Shown: piece by piece, positions 35,686 through 43,659 of the stretch
How the letters are laid out: every line of letters begins with the position of its first letter
Position numbering within the stretch: position 1 is the first letter of the stretch
Assembly (NCBI GenBank): GCA_017962745.1
Contig: JAGCUR010000016.1
Location: 62,001-126,000, forward strand
Length of the DNA: 64,000 nucleotides
Direction: 5' to 3'
From: Bacilli bacterium
Lineage (GTDB): Bacteria > Bacillota_I > Bacilli_A > ML615J-28 > CAG-698
Notes under the pieces: model-generated
What the model saw: only the letters and a program-made list of their open reading frames with translations
Database searches by the model: none
What the model was told of the DNA's origin: nothing
Made by a program: the position numbers and the translations under genes

Positions 35686-36702
35686 TTATCTACCTAAATC
35701 AGCATCTCTGCCAATTCCTTCATGATTTTCTTTAATATACTTAACAACTTCATCAACAGTTGTAAAGGCTAGTGCTAAATATGTATCAGCAGCGCCATAG
35801 TAAATAGCGATTCTGCCAGTATCTTTATCGACTAAGCTAGTACATGGGAAGCATACATTAGGTACAAATCCTACTTCCTCATATGGTGCTTCTGGTGTCA
35901 GTAAGTAATATTTGCAACGGTATTTTACAATTGATGGTTCATCTTTATCTAAAATTACACCGCCAATGCTATAAACATAGCCGTTGCAGTTATTAATAAC
36001 GCCGTGATAAAACATTAGCCAGCCATCTTCAAGTTCGATTGGAGCAGGACCGCCACCAATCTTAAGTCCTTGCCACCAGCCATTGCCACCTTTTTCCATA
36101 ACGTGGCGGTGACGGCCCCAGTAACGCATATCTGGGCTTTCAGAAATGAAGATATCACCGAATGGTGTATGACCATTATCTGATACTCTACTAATTAGTT
36201 TATACATGCCATTTATTTTACGTGGGAATAATACACCGTTACGATTAAATGGAAGTAAAGGATTTTCTAATCTAACAAATGTCTTAAAGTCGTATGTGCG
36301 CGCAATTCCTAAAGCAGGTCCGTAAAATTCTGTACACCAAATAATATAATATGCGTCTTCCACTTTAACTAAACGTGGGTCATATGCATAATATGGACGG
36401 TAAGGATTACCATCTTCATCTACAAAGTTAATTTCATGATCATCAATTTTCCAATTGATTCCATCATCACTATAACCCATTCTTAAATGAGGAAGGGAAG
36501 CTATAGTTTCTGCTCTAAAGACACCAATATATTTGCCATCTTTATAAATTACACCACTATTAAATATTCTAGCTATTTTATCAACAGGATGACGATTGAT
36601 AACTGGATTTCCAGAATAACGCCAAATGGGACCAGGACAGTTAGCTGGTTTATCTTCCCAAGGAAGGTTAGGAATGCTTTGTTCACCTAATACTTTAATC
36701 AT
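35686..36702 (-). CDS. GH130 mannosyl phosphorylase, second paralogue
   Basis: A 338-residue GH130 propeller enzyme, clearly different from the one at 32.6-33.6 kb. Landmarks are YSGNPVINRHP, GVFRAE, YYAYDPRLV with the likely catalytic Asp 108, LISRVSDNGHTPFGDI and KIGGGPAPIELEDGWLMFYHG. No signal peptide. Two GH130 enzymes in one operon fit the known division of labour in which one acts on mannosyl-glucose or mannobiose and the other on longer mannooligosaccharides; which is which is not decidable here. Its ATG overlaps the LacI stop. Confidence 0.88.
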   Translation of the reverse strand: MIKVLGEQSIPNLPWEDKPANCPGPIWRYSGNPVINRHPVDKIARIFNSGVIYKDGKYIGVFRAETIASLPHLRMGYSDDGINWKIDDHEINFVDEDGNPYRPYYAYDPRLVKVEDAYYIIWCTEFYGPALGIARTYDFKTFVRLENPLLPFNRNGVLFPRKINGMYKLISRVSDNGHTPFGDIFISESPDMRYWGRHRHVMEKGGNGWWQGLKIGGGPAPIELEDGWLMFYHGVINNCNGYVYSIGGVILDKDEPSIVKYRCKYYLLTPEAPYEEVGFVPNVCFPCTSLVDKDTGRIAIYYGAADTYLALAFTTVDEVVKYIKENHEGIGRDADLGR

Positions 36703-37720
36703 TATTTTTCTCCTTATTTATGTCTTTTATTGAATCACGTTCAATTAATGTCGTCTTAATTAATATACGATTGTATTGTTTTACTGGATTTTCAATCTTT
36801 TTAATGATAACTTTGCACGCTACATCGACCATTTCATCCACATTATTATCAACGGTAGTGATTTGTGGATTAGATCTAATCGAAAACTTCGTATTATCAA
36901 AGCTTGCTACCGATATATCATCGGGTACTTTATAACCTTTATCTTGAAGTAGTTTTATTAAATCATATGCTACTTGGTCATTATTACAGACAAAGGCAGT
37001 AGGTAAGTTTTCTGGTAAAGTTAATGTAATAAACTCACCTTCATCATTTCGGTCACTAATGATTAGATTGCTATCAATTTCTAGTTTATGCGCTAGCATT
37101 CCTCTACAATATCCTAAGAATCTGTCTTGGATTGAGGAAGTCGAGTAAACGTTCCCTACAAAGCCGATCTTGCGATGGCCTTTTTTAATTAACATTTCTG
37201 TTAAATTCCAACCTGAATAAAAATTATCGGTTACAACACAATCAACTTGCGTATCGTTTATATAAAAATCAAAGAATATTACGGGTATATCGGCTTCCTC
37301 AAATAGCTCTAAGTAGTCATCACTTAACTGTCCCATGACGATTAAGCCATCTACTTTATGGTCGATATAAATCTCTGGTAGTTTTAAATCTTTTTCATCT
37401 TGCGGCTGAATTACTTCCAAAATTGAAGAATAACCTAAACTTGTAAGTTTTGTTACTACTTTAATGTAAACCCCGAAGTAATAAGAACTATCTGACCCTA
37501 CATACCTGCTAGGAATAATTACCCCAACATTGTAGTTTTTATTGGTCTTGAGTCCGCGAGCAGCTGGATTTACACGATAACCAAGTTCTTTTGCTTTATC
37601 TTTAATTTCTTTTCGAAGTTCTTCGCTAACGCCCGCTTTATCGTTTAAAGCTTTGGAAACAGTAACTTTACTGACCCCAAACATTTTAGCGATTTCTTCC
37701 ATGCTAACTTTTGGACGCAT
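36695..37720 (-). CDS. LacI family transcriptional regulator
   Basis: A 341-residue repressor. The N-terminal helix-turn-helix and hinge read SMEEIAKMFGVSKVTVSKAL and VNPAARGLKTNKN, followed by a periplasmic-binding-protein-like sensor (about 62-330, NVGVIIPSRYVG, DGLIVMGQ, KIGFVGNVYS, PDDISVASFDN). It sits inside the operon between beta-mannosidase and GH130 genes, so it probably controls its own operon in response to a mannose-containing sugar. The ribosome binding site (TAGGGT) is moderate. A candidate operator lies at 41.89-41.93 kb. Confidence 0.93.
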   Translation of the reverse strand: MRPKVSMEEIAKMFGVSKVTVSKALNDKAGVSEELRKEIKDKAKELGYRVNPAARGLKTNKNYNVGVIIPSRYVGSDSSYYFGVYIKVVTKLTSLGYSSILEVIQPQDEKDLKLPEIYIDHKVDGLIVMGQLSDDYLELFEEADIPVIFFDFYINDTQVDCVVTDNFYSGWNLTEMLIKKGHRKIGFVGNVYSTSSIQDRFLGYCRGMLAHKLEIDSNLIISDRNDEGEFITLTLPENLPTAFVCNNDQVAYDLIKLLQDKGYKVPDDISVASFDNTKFSIRSNPQITTVDNNVDEMVDVACKVIIKKIENPVKQYNRILIKTTLIERDSIKDINKEKNND

Positions 37721-37728
37721 ACTAAACC

Positions 37729-40200
37729 CTAAAAACTATCAACTAGATTGATAATCTTAATATCCCTTTCTTTAATATTTTTATTAGTTTTAAACTTAAT
37801 GATCTTTTCTTCACCTTTATAAAGGTTGAAGAAATTATCATCAAAGTAAACATCGGTATTTTTTAAATCTACCCATACATATTTTGTATAAGTATCGCTT
37901 ACTAGATGAATATAATATTCATCTTCTTTTTTCTCTAAATGATAACTTATGTTAGGTTTCTTAAGACTTAAATATTTATCCCTAACAAATGAAGCATAAT
38001 TTTCAAATCTTCTACCTTTATTATCATTTACGATAACTCTTAAATAACAATTTGTTTGTTCTTCGAAAGTTAAATTAAATTCTAAATTATCTAAATCGAC
38101 TTTAGAATATTTATCTACGCTAAATTCTTTAGCACCTTGTTTTAAAATTTCGCCATCAAAGTTACATAACATCCATTTGTATGTACCACTAAATGCATCT
38201 TTAGTTTCATTTGTTAAGACTACTTTAGCGCTTTGCGATCCATCTTTTACAGTGTAAGCTAGGCTTGCACTGTTTTCTTCTTCGATACTTACAATAACTG
38301 GTGCATAAAATTTCTTTGAATAGTATTGTAATGCTTTATAGCGATCATAATAATCAATGCTACTCCAAGAAGCTACTGGCCAACAATCATTTAATTGCCA
38401 ATAAATTGATCCCATACAGCGTGGATAATTTCTTCTTAAATGCTCTACGCAATATCTTACAGCTTCTGCTTGAATAAGTTGTGATACATAAGCAATGTAT
38501 TCTAAATCCTTAGGATATTTAAACATTGAGCCAATATAATTCATAATCTTTTGGTTAGCACTACGATTCTTTTGGTGTCTTTCCATTACAAATGAATAAA
38601 TGTTTCGATCTTCTGGTAAAGTAAACTGTTTAATTGTTTTCATGCAAGGGAATGATTGCATCCCAAATTCGCTTAACATTCTTGGGTAAATTGTACGGTA
38701 TGCTTCAATTGGTTGATTACCATGCCATACATCCCAATAATGCATATCACCACGATTATCGCTATTTGGATCATCAAAACCACCACCACTTGATGGACTA
38801 GATGGCCAGTAAAAGATATCTGGTGCTACTTCTTTAACTAAAGATGGAATTAAATCTTCATATTGGTATAAATACCATTTCTTTGTATATTCAAATGATG
38901 GTATTCCCCAATTAAGAGCTGCTGTTTCATTTTCATTGTTTCCACAGATTAGCATTAAGCTCGCATGATTGTGAATTCTTTTCACATTATCTATGATTTC
39001 CGCTCTAATTTCAGAAACAAACAACTGGTTTTCCATATTGTAGTATCCACAAGCAAACATTAAATCTTGCCATACTAAAATACCGGCTTCATCGCATAAA
39101 TCATAAAATTCATTGCTTGGATATAATGCTCCACCCCATACACGAATACAGTTTTGATTGCCTTCAAGCATCGCACCGATTAAGAATTTCGTATGTTTAA
39201 TATCTTTATGCGATAGAATATTATCTTCAATAATGTAATCTGATCCTTTAATAAAGACATCTTGCCCATTTACACAAACAGTAAATGATTCCCCATATTC
39301 ATCTTTTTCTCTTTTTATCTTGATATCTCTTAAGCCAATTCTTTGTTTATATGTATCTACTATTTTACCTTTATGGGCTAATCTAACTTCTAATTCATAT
39401 AAAGGTTGATCACCATATCCTACTGGATACCATAGTTTTGGATTAACAATATCGATATTAATCTCATTAGCATCATTTGCTTTAATTTTTTTAGTAATTA
39501 CATCGTTACCATCTCTAATAACAACTTCTAAATCTAAGCCTTTAGCTAATAAATGATTATTTACTTTAATATTTAGTTTAGAAATATCTTTAGATGTATG
39601 CTGGTAAACTAAAACATCTTCAATTCTACCTTTATCTAATATTTCTAGGAAACACTTTCTCCAAATACCACCATCTGGCATTTGTGGACCCCAGTCCCAG
39701 CCAAACATACAATGCGCTGTGCGGATATTAGCATATCCTTTAACCGCATATTGCATATTCATCAGTTGATGGGTATTCTTTTTATCTTCTTCTTTTATGA
39801 AATCTAAGCAAGATTTAATAACTACTTTTAAATCGTTTTTACCAATGTGTACATAATCATTAATATTAATGCAGTACCTGCGGTGCATATTAAAAGTATT
39901 TGCTACTAACTTATCGTTTACATAAATATTAGATACGCTATCGATTCCTAAAAATACTAAATTGATTTCTTTTTTCAAATCGCTAGCGTTGATATTAAAT
40001 TGGCGCGAATATGTGTAGTCATCTTCCATGATAGCTAGCATTTTCGCTTCATTAGCGCGAAAATATGGTTCTTCAATTAATTTATAGCGAAGTAAATCGC
40101 TATAAACCGAACCCGGAACTTTTACTTTTAAATTAGCTATATTACGCCTTTTTAAAAAGTCACTATTAAGTTGCCAGCTACCATTTAGACTTTTGCGCAT
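37729..40200 (-). CDS. GH2 beta-mannosidase
   Basis: Exo-enzyme that removes mannose from the non-reducing end of beta-mannosides; 823 residues, cytosolic (no signal). GH2 architecture: sugar-binding jelly roll (MRKSLNGSWQL to about 180), Ig-like domain, then the barrel (about 310-620). Candidate acid/base Glu 423 lies in LICGNNENE and nucleophile Glu 511 in LSEFGMQS; WDWGPQMPDGGIWR and VWGGALYPSNEFYDLCDEAGI are typical of the beta-mannosidase branch. C-terminal beta-sandwich domains complete it. AGAAGGT precedes the ATG. Confidence 0.92.
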   Translation of the reverse strand: MRKSLNGSWQLNSDFLKRRNIANLKVKVPGSVYSDLLRYKLIEEPYFRANEAKMLAIMEDDYTYSRQFNINASDLKKEINLVFLGIDSVSNIYVNDKLVANTFNMHRRYCININDYVHIGKNDLKVVIKSCLDFIKEEDKKNTHQLMNMQYAVKGYANIRTAHCMFGWDWGPQMPDGGIWRKCFLEILDKGRIEDVLVYQHTSKDISKLNIKVNNHLLAKGLDLEVVIRDGNDVITKKIKANDANEINIDIVNPKLWYPVGYGDQPLYELEVRLAHKGKIVDTYKQRIGLRDIKIKREKDEYGESFTVCVNGQDVFIKGSDYIIEDNILSHKDIKHTKFLIGAMLEGNQNCIRVWGGALYPSNEFYDLCDEAGILVWQDLMFACGYYNMENQLFVSEIRAEIIDNVKRIHNHASLMLICGNNENETAALNWGIPSFEYTKKWYLYQYEDLIPSLVKEVAPDIFYWPSSPSSGGGFDDPNSDNRGDMHYWDVWHGNQPIEAYRTIYPRMLSEFGMQSFPCMKTIKQFTLPEDRNIYSFVMERHQKNRSANQKIMNYIGSMFKYPKDLEYIAYVSQLIQAEAVRYCVEHLRRNYPRCMGSIYWQLNDCWPVASWSSIDYYDRYKALQYYSKKFYAPVIVSIEEENSASLAYTVKDGSQSAKVVLTNETKDAFSGTYKWMLCNFDGEILKQGAKEFSVDKYSKVDLDNLEFNLTFEEQTNCYLRVIVNDNKGRRFENYASFVRDKYLSLKKPNISYHLEKKEDEYYIHLVSDTYTKYVWVDLKNTDVYFDDNFFNLYKGEEKIIKFKTNKNIKERDIKIINLVDSF

Positions 40201-40217
40201 ATTCTTACCTTCTATAA

Positions 40218-41876
40218 TTATTTATCTAATAATTCTTCAATAAATGCTGTTAATTTATTTGCTATTACTTGGTGACTAGCAGCACTTGGATGTGAATTGT
40301 ATCCCATACCATCACCAATAATTTGAATTATAGCAAGATTTGGAATCTTACCTTGAGCAGCACTAACGATATTTTGTGTTGCATCATAAATATTTACTTC
40401 ATTCATTAGACCATATAAAACAATTAATTGAGCATCAGGGTATACTTCATGAAGATGTTCTAAGAATTGAATATATTTTCTTTGGAATGCGTTCATTCTT
40501 GCATCTTTTTCGGCTGCGGAAGTAGCAGCATTGATGTAAGACCAGTCATTTGTTCCAAGGTTAACTACTACTACATCAGGAATATATTTACCAGCTGACC
40601 ACTTTTGACTTTCAGTCTTGTTTTTATAACTACTGAAATCTACATAATCATATGCATCAGGAACGTTTAGATTATTTGGAGAAGTCCACTGACTTGCTGA
40701 GCATCCCCAACCACTTGCAGAGAAAATGCTAATATCTGCATTTAATGCTTGAGCAGTTAAAAATGCAAATCCTTTTAAAGCATCTGAGTTTTCTGTAGTC
40801 TTACTAGGACTAGTAGGGCTACCTAAGTTACCATAACCAGTTGATGATGATGCGGCAATGAATTCTAATTTTAATTCTTTATTGACGATCTTTTGGATAA
40901 ATACACCATCAGTTCTGATCGATGTAATGCCGATATGTGAATCGATTGATTCACTTCTCTTGTATAAATCAATCTTATGTTCAAGTGCATCTGTATTACC
41001 ACTTACTAATACTACATCTTGAGTAGGTTTATCTAAGAATAATGTCTTCGCGTTGGCGAAATCATCATCGATTACGATAACGATGCAAGGGCGAGCATTA
41101 ACGCTAGCAGAATTTGTAGCAGTAATTGTAGCTACAACTTCGCTACCTTTGAAGAATAATTCAAAACCACTTGCAGAATGGTAAACTCTATTAACTTTGT
41201 TTTCTTCATCATAATAAGTTCTACCCATCCACTTAATATAGCCACCGCTTACTAATGCTTTTTCTTTAAATTCCATAATTTCTTCTGCCTTAGTATATTC
41301 AATAGGTGCTGAATAATCAGAATCTACATATCCTTCTTTATCAGCTTTAGCCTTGATGCTTACTTGATAAGTACCTTCAGGAATTACAAGTTCTGAAATT
41401 GACATTCCCGCATCAACGCTTCTTTCAATAACAGTATCACCGTTTTCAAACTTAATGACATATTCGCTAGTAGCGGCAATGACATTAAAGAATACATAAC
41501 CATCATCGATTGATAATCCTTTTGGACTAGCAAGCTTAGTTTGTTTAACATAAGTAATGGCTGCACTCCATTCAGATTCAACTCCGTTATTGCCAACCGC
41601 TTTAATTCTTAAGCTATTTTCCCCATTACTTAGGTTAAGAGCATCGATTTTATCGCCATTCTTAACTGTAACAGTCCTTGCACTTCCACCAGCAGGTGTT
41701 ATTTCGCACACGTAACTGTTAGCGTTTTCATTTTCGTTAAATAATAAAGTTTCATTTTCAATTTTAAAGCCTGTAGGTGCATCTAGCGTAACAGTTTCAG
41801 TTCCGCCTTCTCCACAACCTACTAAACTAAACATTAAAACAACTAAAAATAATGTTAAAAATAAATGTTTTTTCAT
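40218..41876 (-). CDS. Surface SGNH/CE2-type acetyl esterase lipoprotein
   Basis: First gene of the operon, 552 residues. The lipobox is LVGCG (Cys 21), so the protein acts outside the cell. Two FN3-like domains (about 30-200) precede a jelly-roll part (205-325, GYIKWMGRTYY) and a C-terminal SGNH hydrolase (330-552). The block I serine is kept (AASSSTGYGN) but the usual GDS reads AAS; the oxyanion motif GTNDW and the C-terminal HPSAASHQ with the catalytic His are present. This order matches CE2 esterases, which deacetylate mannan or xylan oligomers. GAGGGG precedes the ATG. Confidence 0.8.
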   Translation of the reverse strand: MKKHLFLTLFLVVLMFSLVGCGEGGTETVTLDAPTGFKIENETLLFNENENANSYVCEITPAGGSARTVTVKNGDKIDALNLSNGENSLRIKAVGNNGVESEWSAAITYVKQTKLASPKGLSIDDGYVFFNVIAATSEYVIKFENGDTVIERSVDAGMSISELVIPEGTYQVSIKAKADKEGYVDSDYSAPIEYTKAEEIMEFKEKALVSGGYIKWMGRTYYDEENKVNRVYHSASGFELFFKGSEVVATITATNSASVNARPCIVIVIDDDFANAKTLFLDKPTQDVVLVSGNTDALEHKIDLYKRSESIDSHIGITSIRTDGVFIQKIVNKELKLEFIAASSSTGYGNLGSPTSPSKTTENSDALKGFAFLTAQALNADISIFSASGWGCSASQWTSPNNLNVPDAYDYVDFSSYKNKTESQKWSAGKYIPDVVVVNLGTNDWSYINAATSAAEKDARMNAFQRKYIQFLEHLHEVYPDAQLIVLYGLMNEVNIYDATQNIVSAAQGKIPNLAIIQIIGDGMGYNSHPSAASHQVIANKLTAFIEELLDK

Positions 41877-41893
41877 ATTGACCCCTCACTTTA

Positions 41894-41940
41894 GTTAACA
41901 ATTAGTTTATCGGTTAATTTATGTTAACATTATATTCAAA
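41894..41940 (-). promoter_or_regulatory. Candidate promoter and LacI operator of the mannan operon
   Basis: Directly upstream of the first gene, GTTAACA (41894-41900) and TGTTAAC (41922-41928) form an inverted repeat 21 bases apart. Between them is an imperfect palindrome with a central CG at 41911-41912, the usual core of LacI operators. A TATAAT box lies on the minus strand near 41933-41928, touching the second arm. The -35 is not convincing. Assignment to the LacI protein encoded in the operon is inference. Confidence 0.45.
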
Positions 41941-42001
41941 ATAAGTCAACTTATATAAGTAAAATAATTAAGAAAAATCCGTTTTTTTCCATTTTTATTT
42001 A

Positions 42002-42037
42002 AAAATTAGAGAGCATTTTTATATGCCCTCTAATTTT
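42002..42037 (-). terminator. Terminator after the phosphatase gene
   Basis: AAAATTAGAG (42002-42011) pairs with CTCTAATTTT (42028-42037), with further pairing GCAT/ATGC inside. The stem includes the TAG stop of the phosphatase gene. It isolates this transcript from the mannan operon promoter. Confidence 0.75.
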
Positions 42038-42470
42038 GTTCTAAATATCCGTATAATGCCTTGCATCCTTTAACTAAATCATCATAACATTCTTCAAATC
42101 TTCTAGAATACCATGGGTCAATTACATCACGATTTAGTCCACAATATTCTAATAGCTTATGAATTTTACTAGATCCATTAAAGTAATAATTTAAATCATC
42201 CATATTTTCTAAATCCATTCCGATAATTAGATCAAATTTATCAATATCTTCTTTTCGGATATGGCGCGCTTGATGGTAAGTATATGGAATATGATGTCTA
42301 TTTAAAGTGTTTTTAGCTTCATAATAAATATCATTGCCAATCTCTTCGTATGATGTAGCAGCGGAATCAATGAAGTAATCTTTATGATCTTTAGTAATAT
42401 CTTTCATGATGAACTCTGCCATCACGCTTCTACAGATATTTCCGTGGCAAACAAATAATATTCGTTTCAT
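42030..42470 (-). CDS. Low-molecular-weight protein tyrosine phosphatase
   Basis: A cysteine phosphatase of 146 residues. The P-loop CHGNICRS has nucleophile Cys 8 and Arg 14, and the general-acid loop is DPWY with Asp 118. Full-length for the family. It may act on protein tyrosine or arginine phosphate; the substrate cannot be assigned. It starts right after the PatB-like gene and shares its transcript. Confidence 0.93.
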   Translation of the reverse strand: MKRILFVCHGNICRSVMAEFIMKDITKDHKDYFIDSAATSYEEIGNDIYYEAKNTLNRHHIPYTYHQARHIRKEDIDKFDLIIGMDLENMDDLNYYFNGSSKIHKLLEYCGLNRDVIDPWYSRRFEECYDDLVKGCKALYGYLEQN

Positions 42471-42472
42471 GA

Positions 42473-43645
42473 TTATTTCCTACTATTAATTGCTTTAGCA
42501 ATTCTATCAAAGGCTTCCATTACCATTTTTTTAGGGGAAGCTATACAAAATCTTTGGAATTGATCATTATCATCAAAATGGCTTCCCGCTTGCGCTATAA
42601 CATGGGCTTCTTTATAAATAACATCATGAAGCTCGGCATCAGTTAGTCCATATTTAGAAAAGTCAATCCACAAGATATATGTACCTTCTGGCTTTTTAAC
42701 AATAGCTTTTGGCATCTTTTCATGAATAAAATTAACCACTTCTTCAATCTCTAAATCTAAATATTTATTTAATTCATCGACCCAATCACTCGCTTTATTA
42801 TAACAAGCAATGGTAGCAGCTATTTCAAATGGTGAAGCATTGCTATGATATTCTTCATATAATTTTGACAATTTATTATCTTTAATTAAAAAATAAGTCG
42901 ATGCTAAACCTGCTAAATTAAATGTTTTATTAATACCATTGCAAGTAATGATTCCTTTTGGTCCTACTACCTTAACAAGGGGCTTAAATTCTTTATTTGA
43001 TCGCACTATGTCGCCATGTACTTCATCACTAATGATAACTACATGGTGGAATCTACAAACATATGCCATTTTGATGAGTTCATCATCGCTAAATATTTTA
43101 CCAGTTGGGTTTTGTGGATTACATAAAACAAATGCTTTAGCTTCTTTACAAGCTTCCTCAAACTCATCAAAGTCAATCGTATAATTACCATTATCATTAT
43201 GCATTTTAATGCCAAGCATAATTCTACCAATATTATCAATATCGCGGTGATATGAATAACTTGGTAGTAATACGATTACTTTATCGCCAACACTAGTTAC
43301 TCTTTTAACTGCTTCTTCAATCGCTTTATGCGTACCATGTGAATGATAAATATGATAATCATTAATATCTAGCTCGTAGCGATCTAAATACCATTTCTTA
43401 ATGGCATCATAATAATCATCACTAGGTACAGAATACCCATATATTCCATGTTCAGCCACATTCATAATTGCTTCTTTAATAACTGGTGCACATTTAAAAT
43501 CCATATCCGCTACATGCAAAGCAATTACATCATCAGGAATACAATCTTCTCCAAAGCAAGAAAGGGCAAAGCCATTCTTTGCCCACTTGCTTGAGTAACT
43601 ATATAACGCATTTTTGCGATCTACTATTTCATCAAAATTATACAT
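42473..43645 (-). CDS. PatB/MalY-type PLP-dependent C-S lyase (cystathionine beta-lyase)
   Basis: Fold type I PLP enzyme of 390 residues that probably cleaves cystathionine or cysteine conjugates to give pyruvate and ammonia; members can also act as aminotransferases. Markers are VADMDFKCAPVI near the N-terminus, NPQNPTGKIF, ISDEVHGDIV and the PLP lysine 240 in CNGINKTFNLAGL. AAAGGA precedes the ATG. It lies between the M16 peptidase and the phosphatase in a three-gene operon. Confidence 0.9.
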   Translation of the reverse strand: MYNFDEIVDRKNALYSYSSKWAKNGFALSCFGEDCIPDDVIALHVADMDFKCAPVIKEAIMNVAEHGIYGYSVPSDDYYDAIKKWYLDRYELDINDYHIYHSHGTHKAIEEAVKRVTSVGDKVIVLLPSYSYHRDIDNIGRIMLGIKMHNDNGNYTIDFDEFEEACKEAKAFVLCNPQNPTGKIFSDDELIKMAYVCRFHHVVIISDEVHGDIVRSNKEFKPLVKVVGPKGIITCNGINKTFNLAGLASTYFLIKDNKLSKLYEEYHSNASPFEIAATIACYNKASDWVDELNKYLDLEIEEVVNFIHEKMPKAIVKKPEGTYILWIDFSKYGLTDAELHDVIYKEAHVIAQAGSHFDDNDQFQRFCIASPKKMVMEAFDRIAKAINSRK

Positions 43646-43659
43646 ATTAATTCCTTTTA

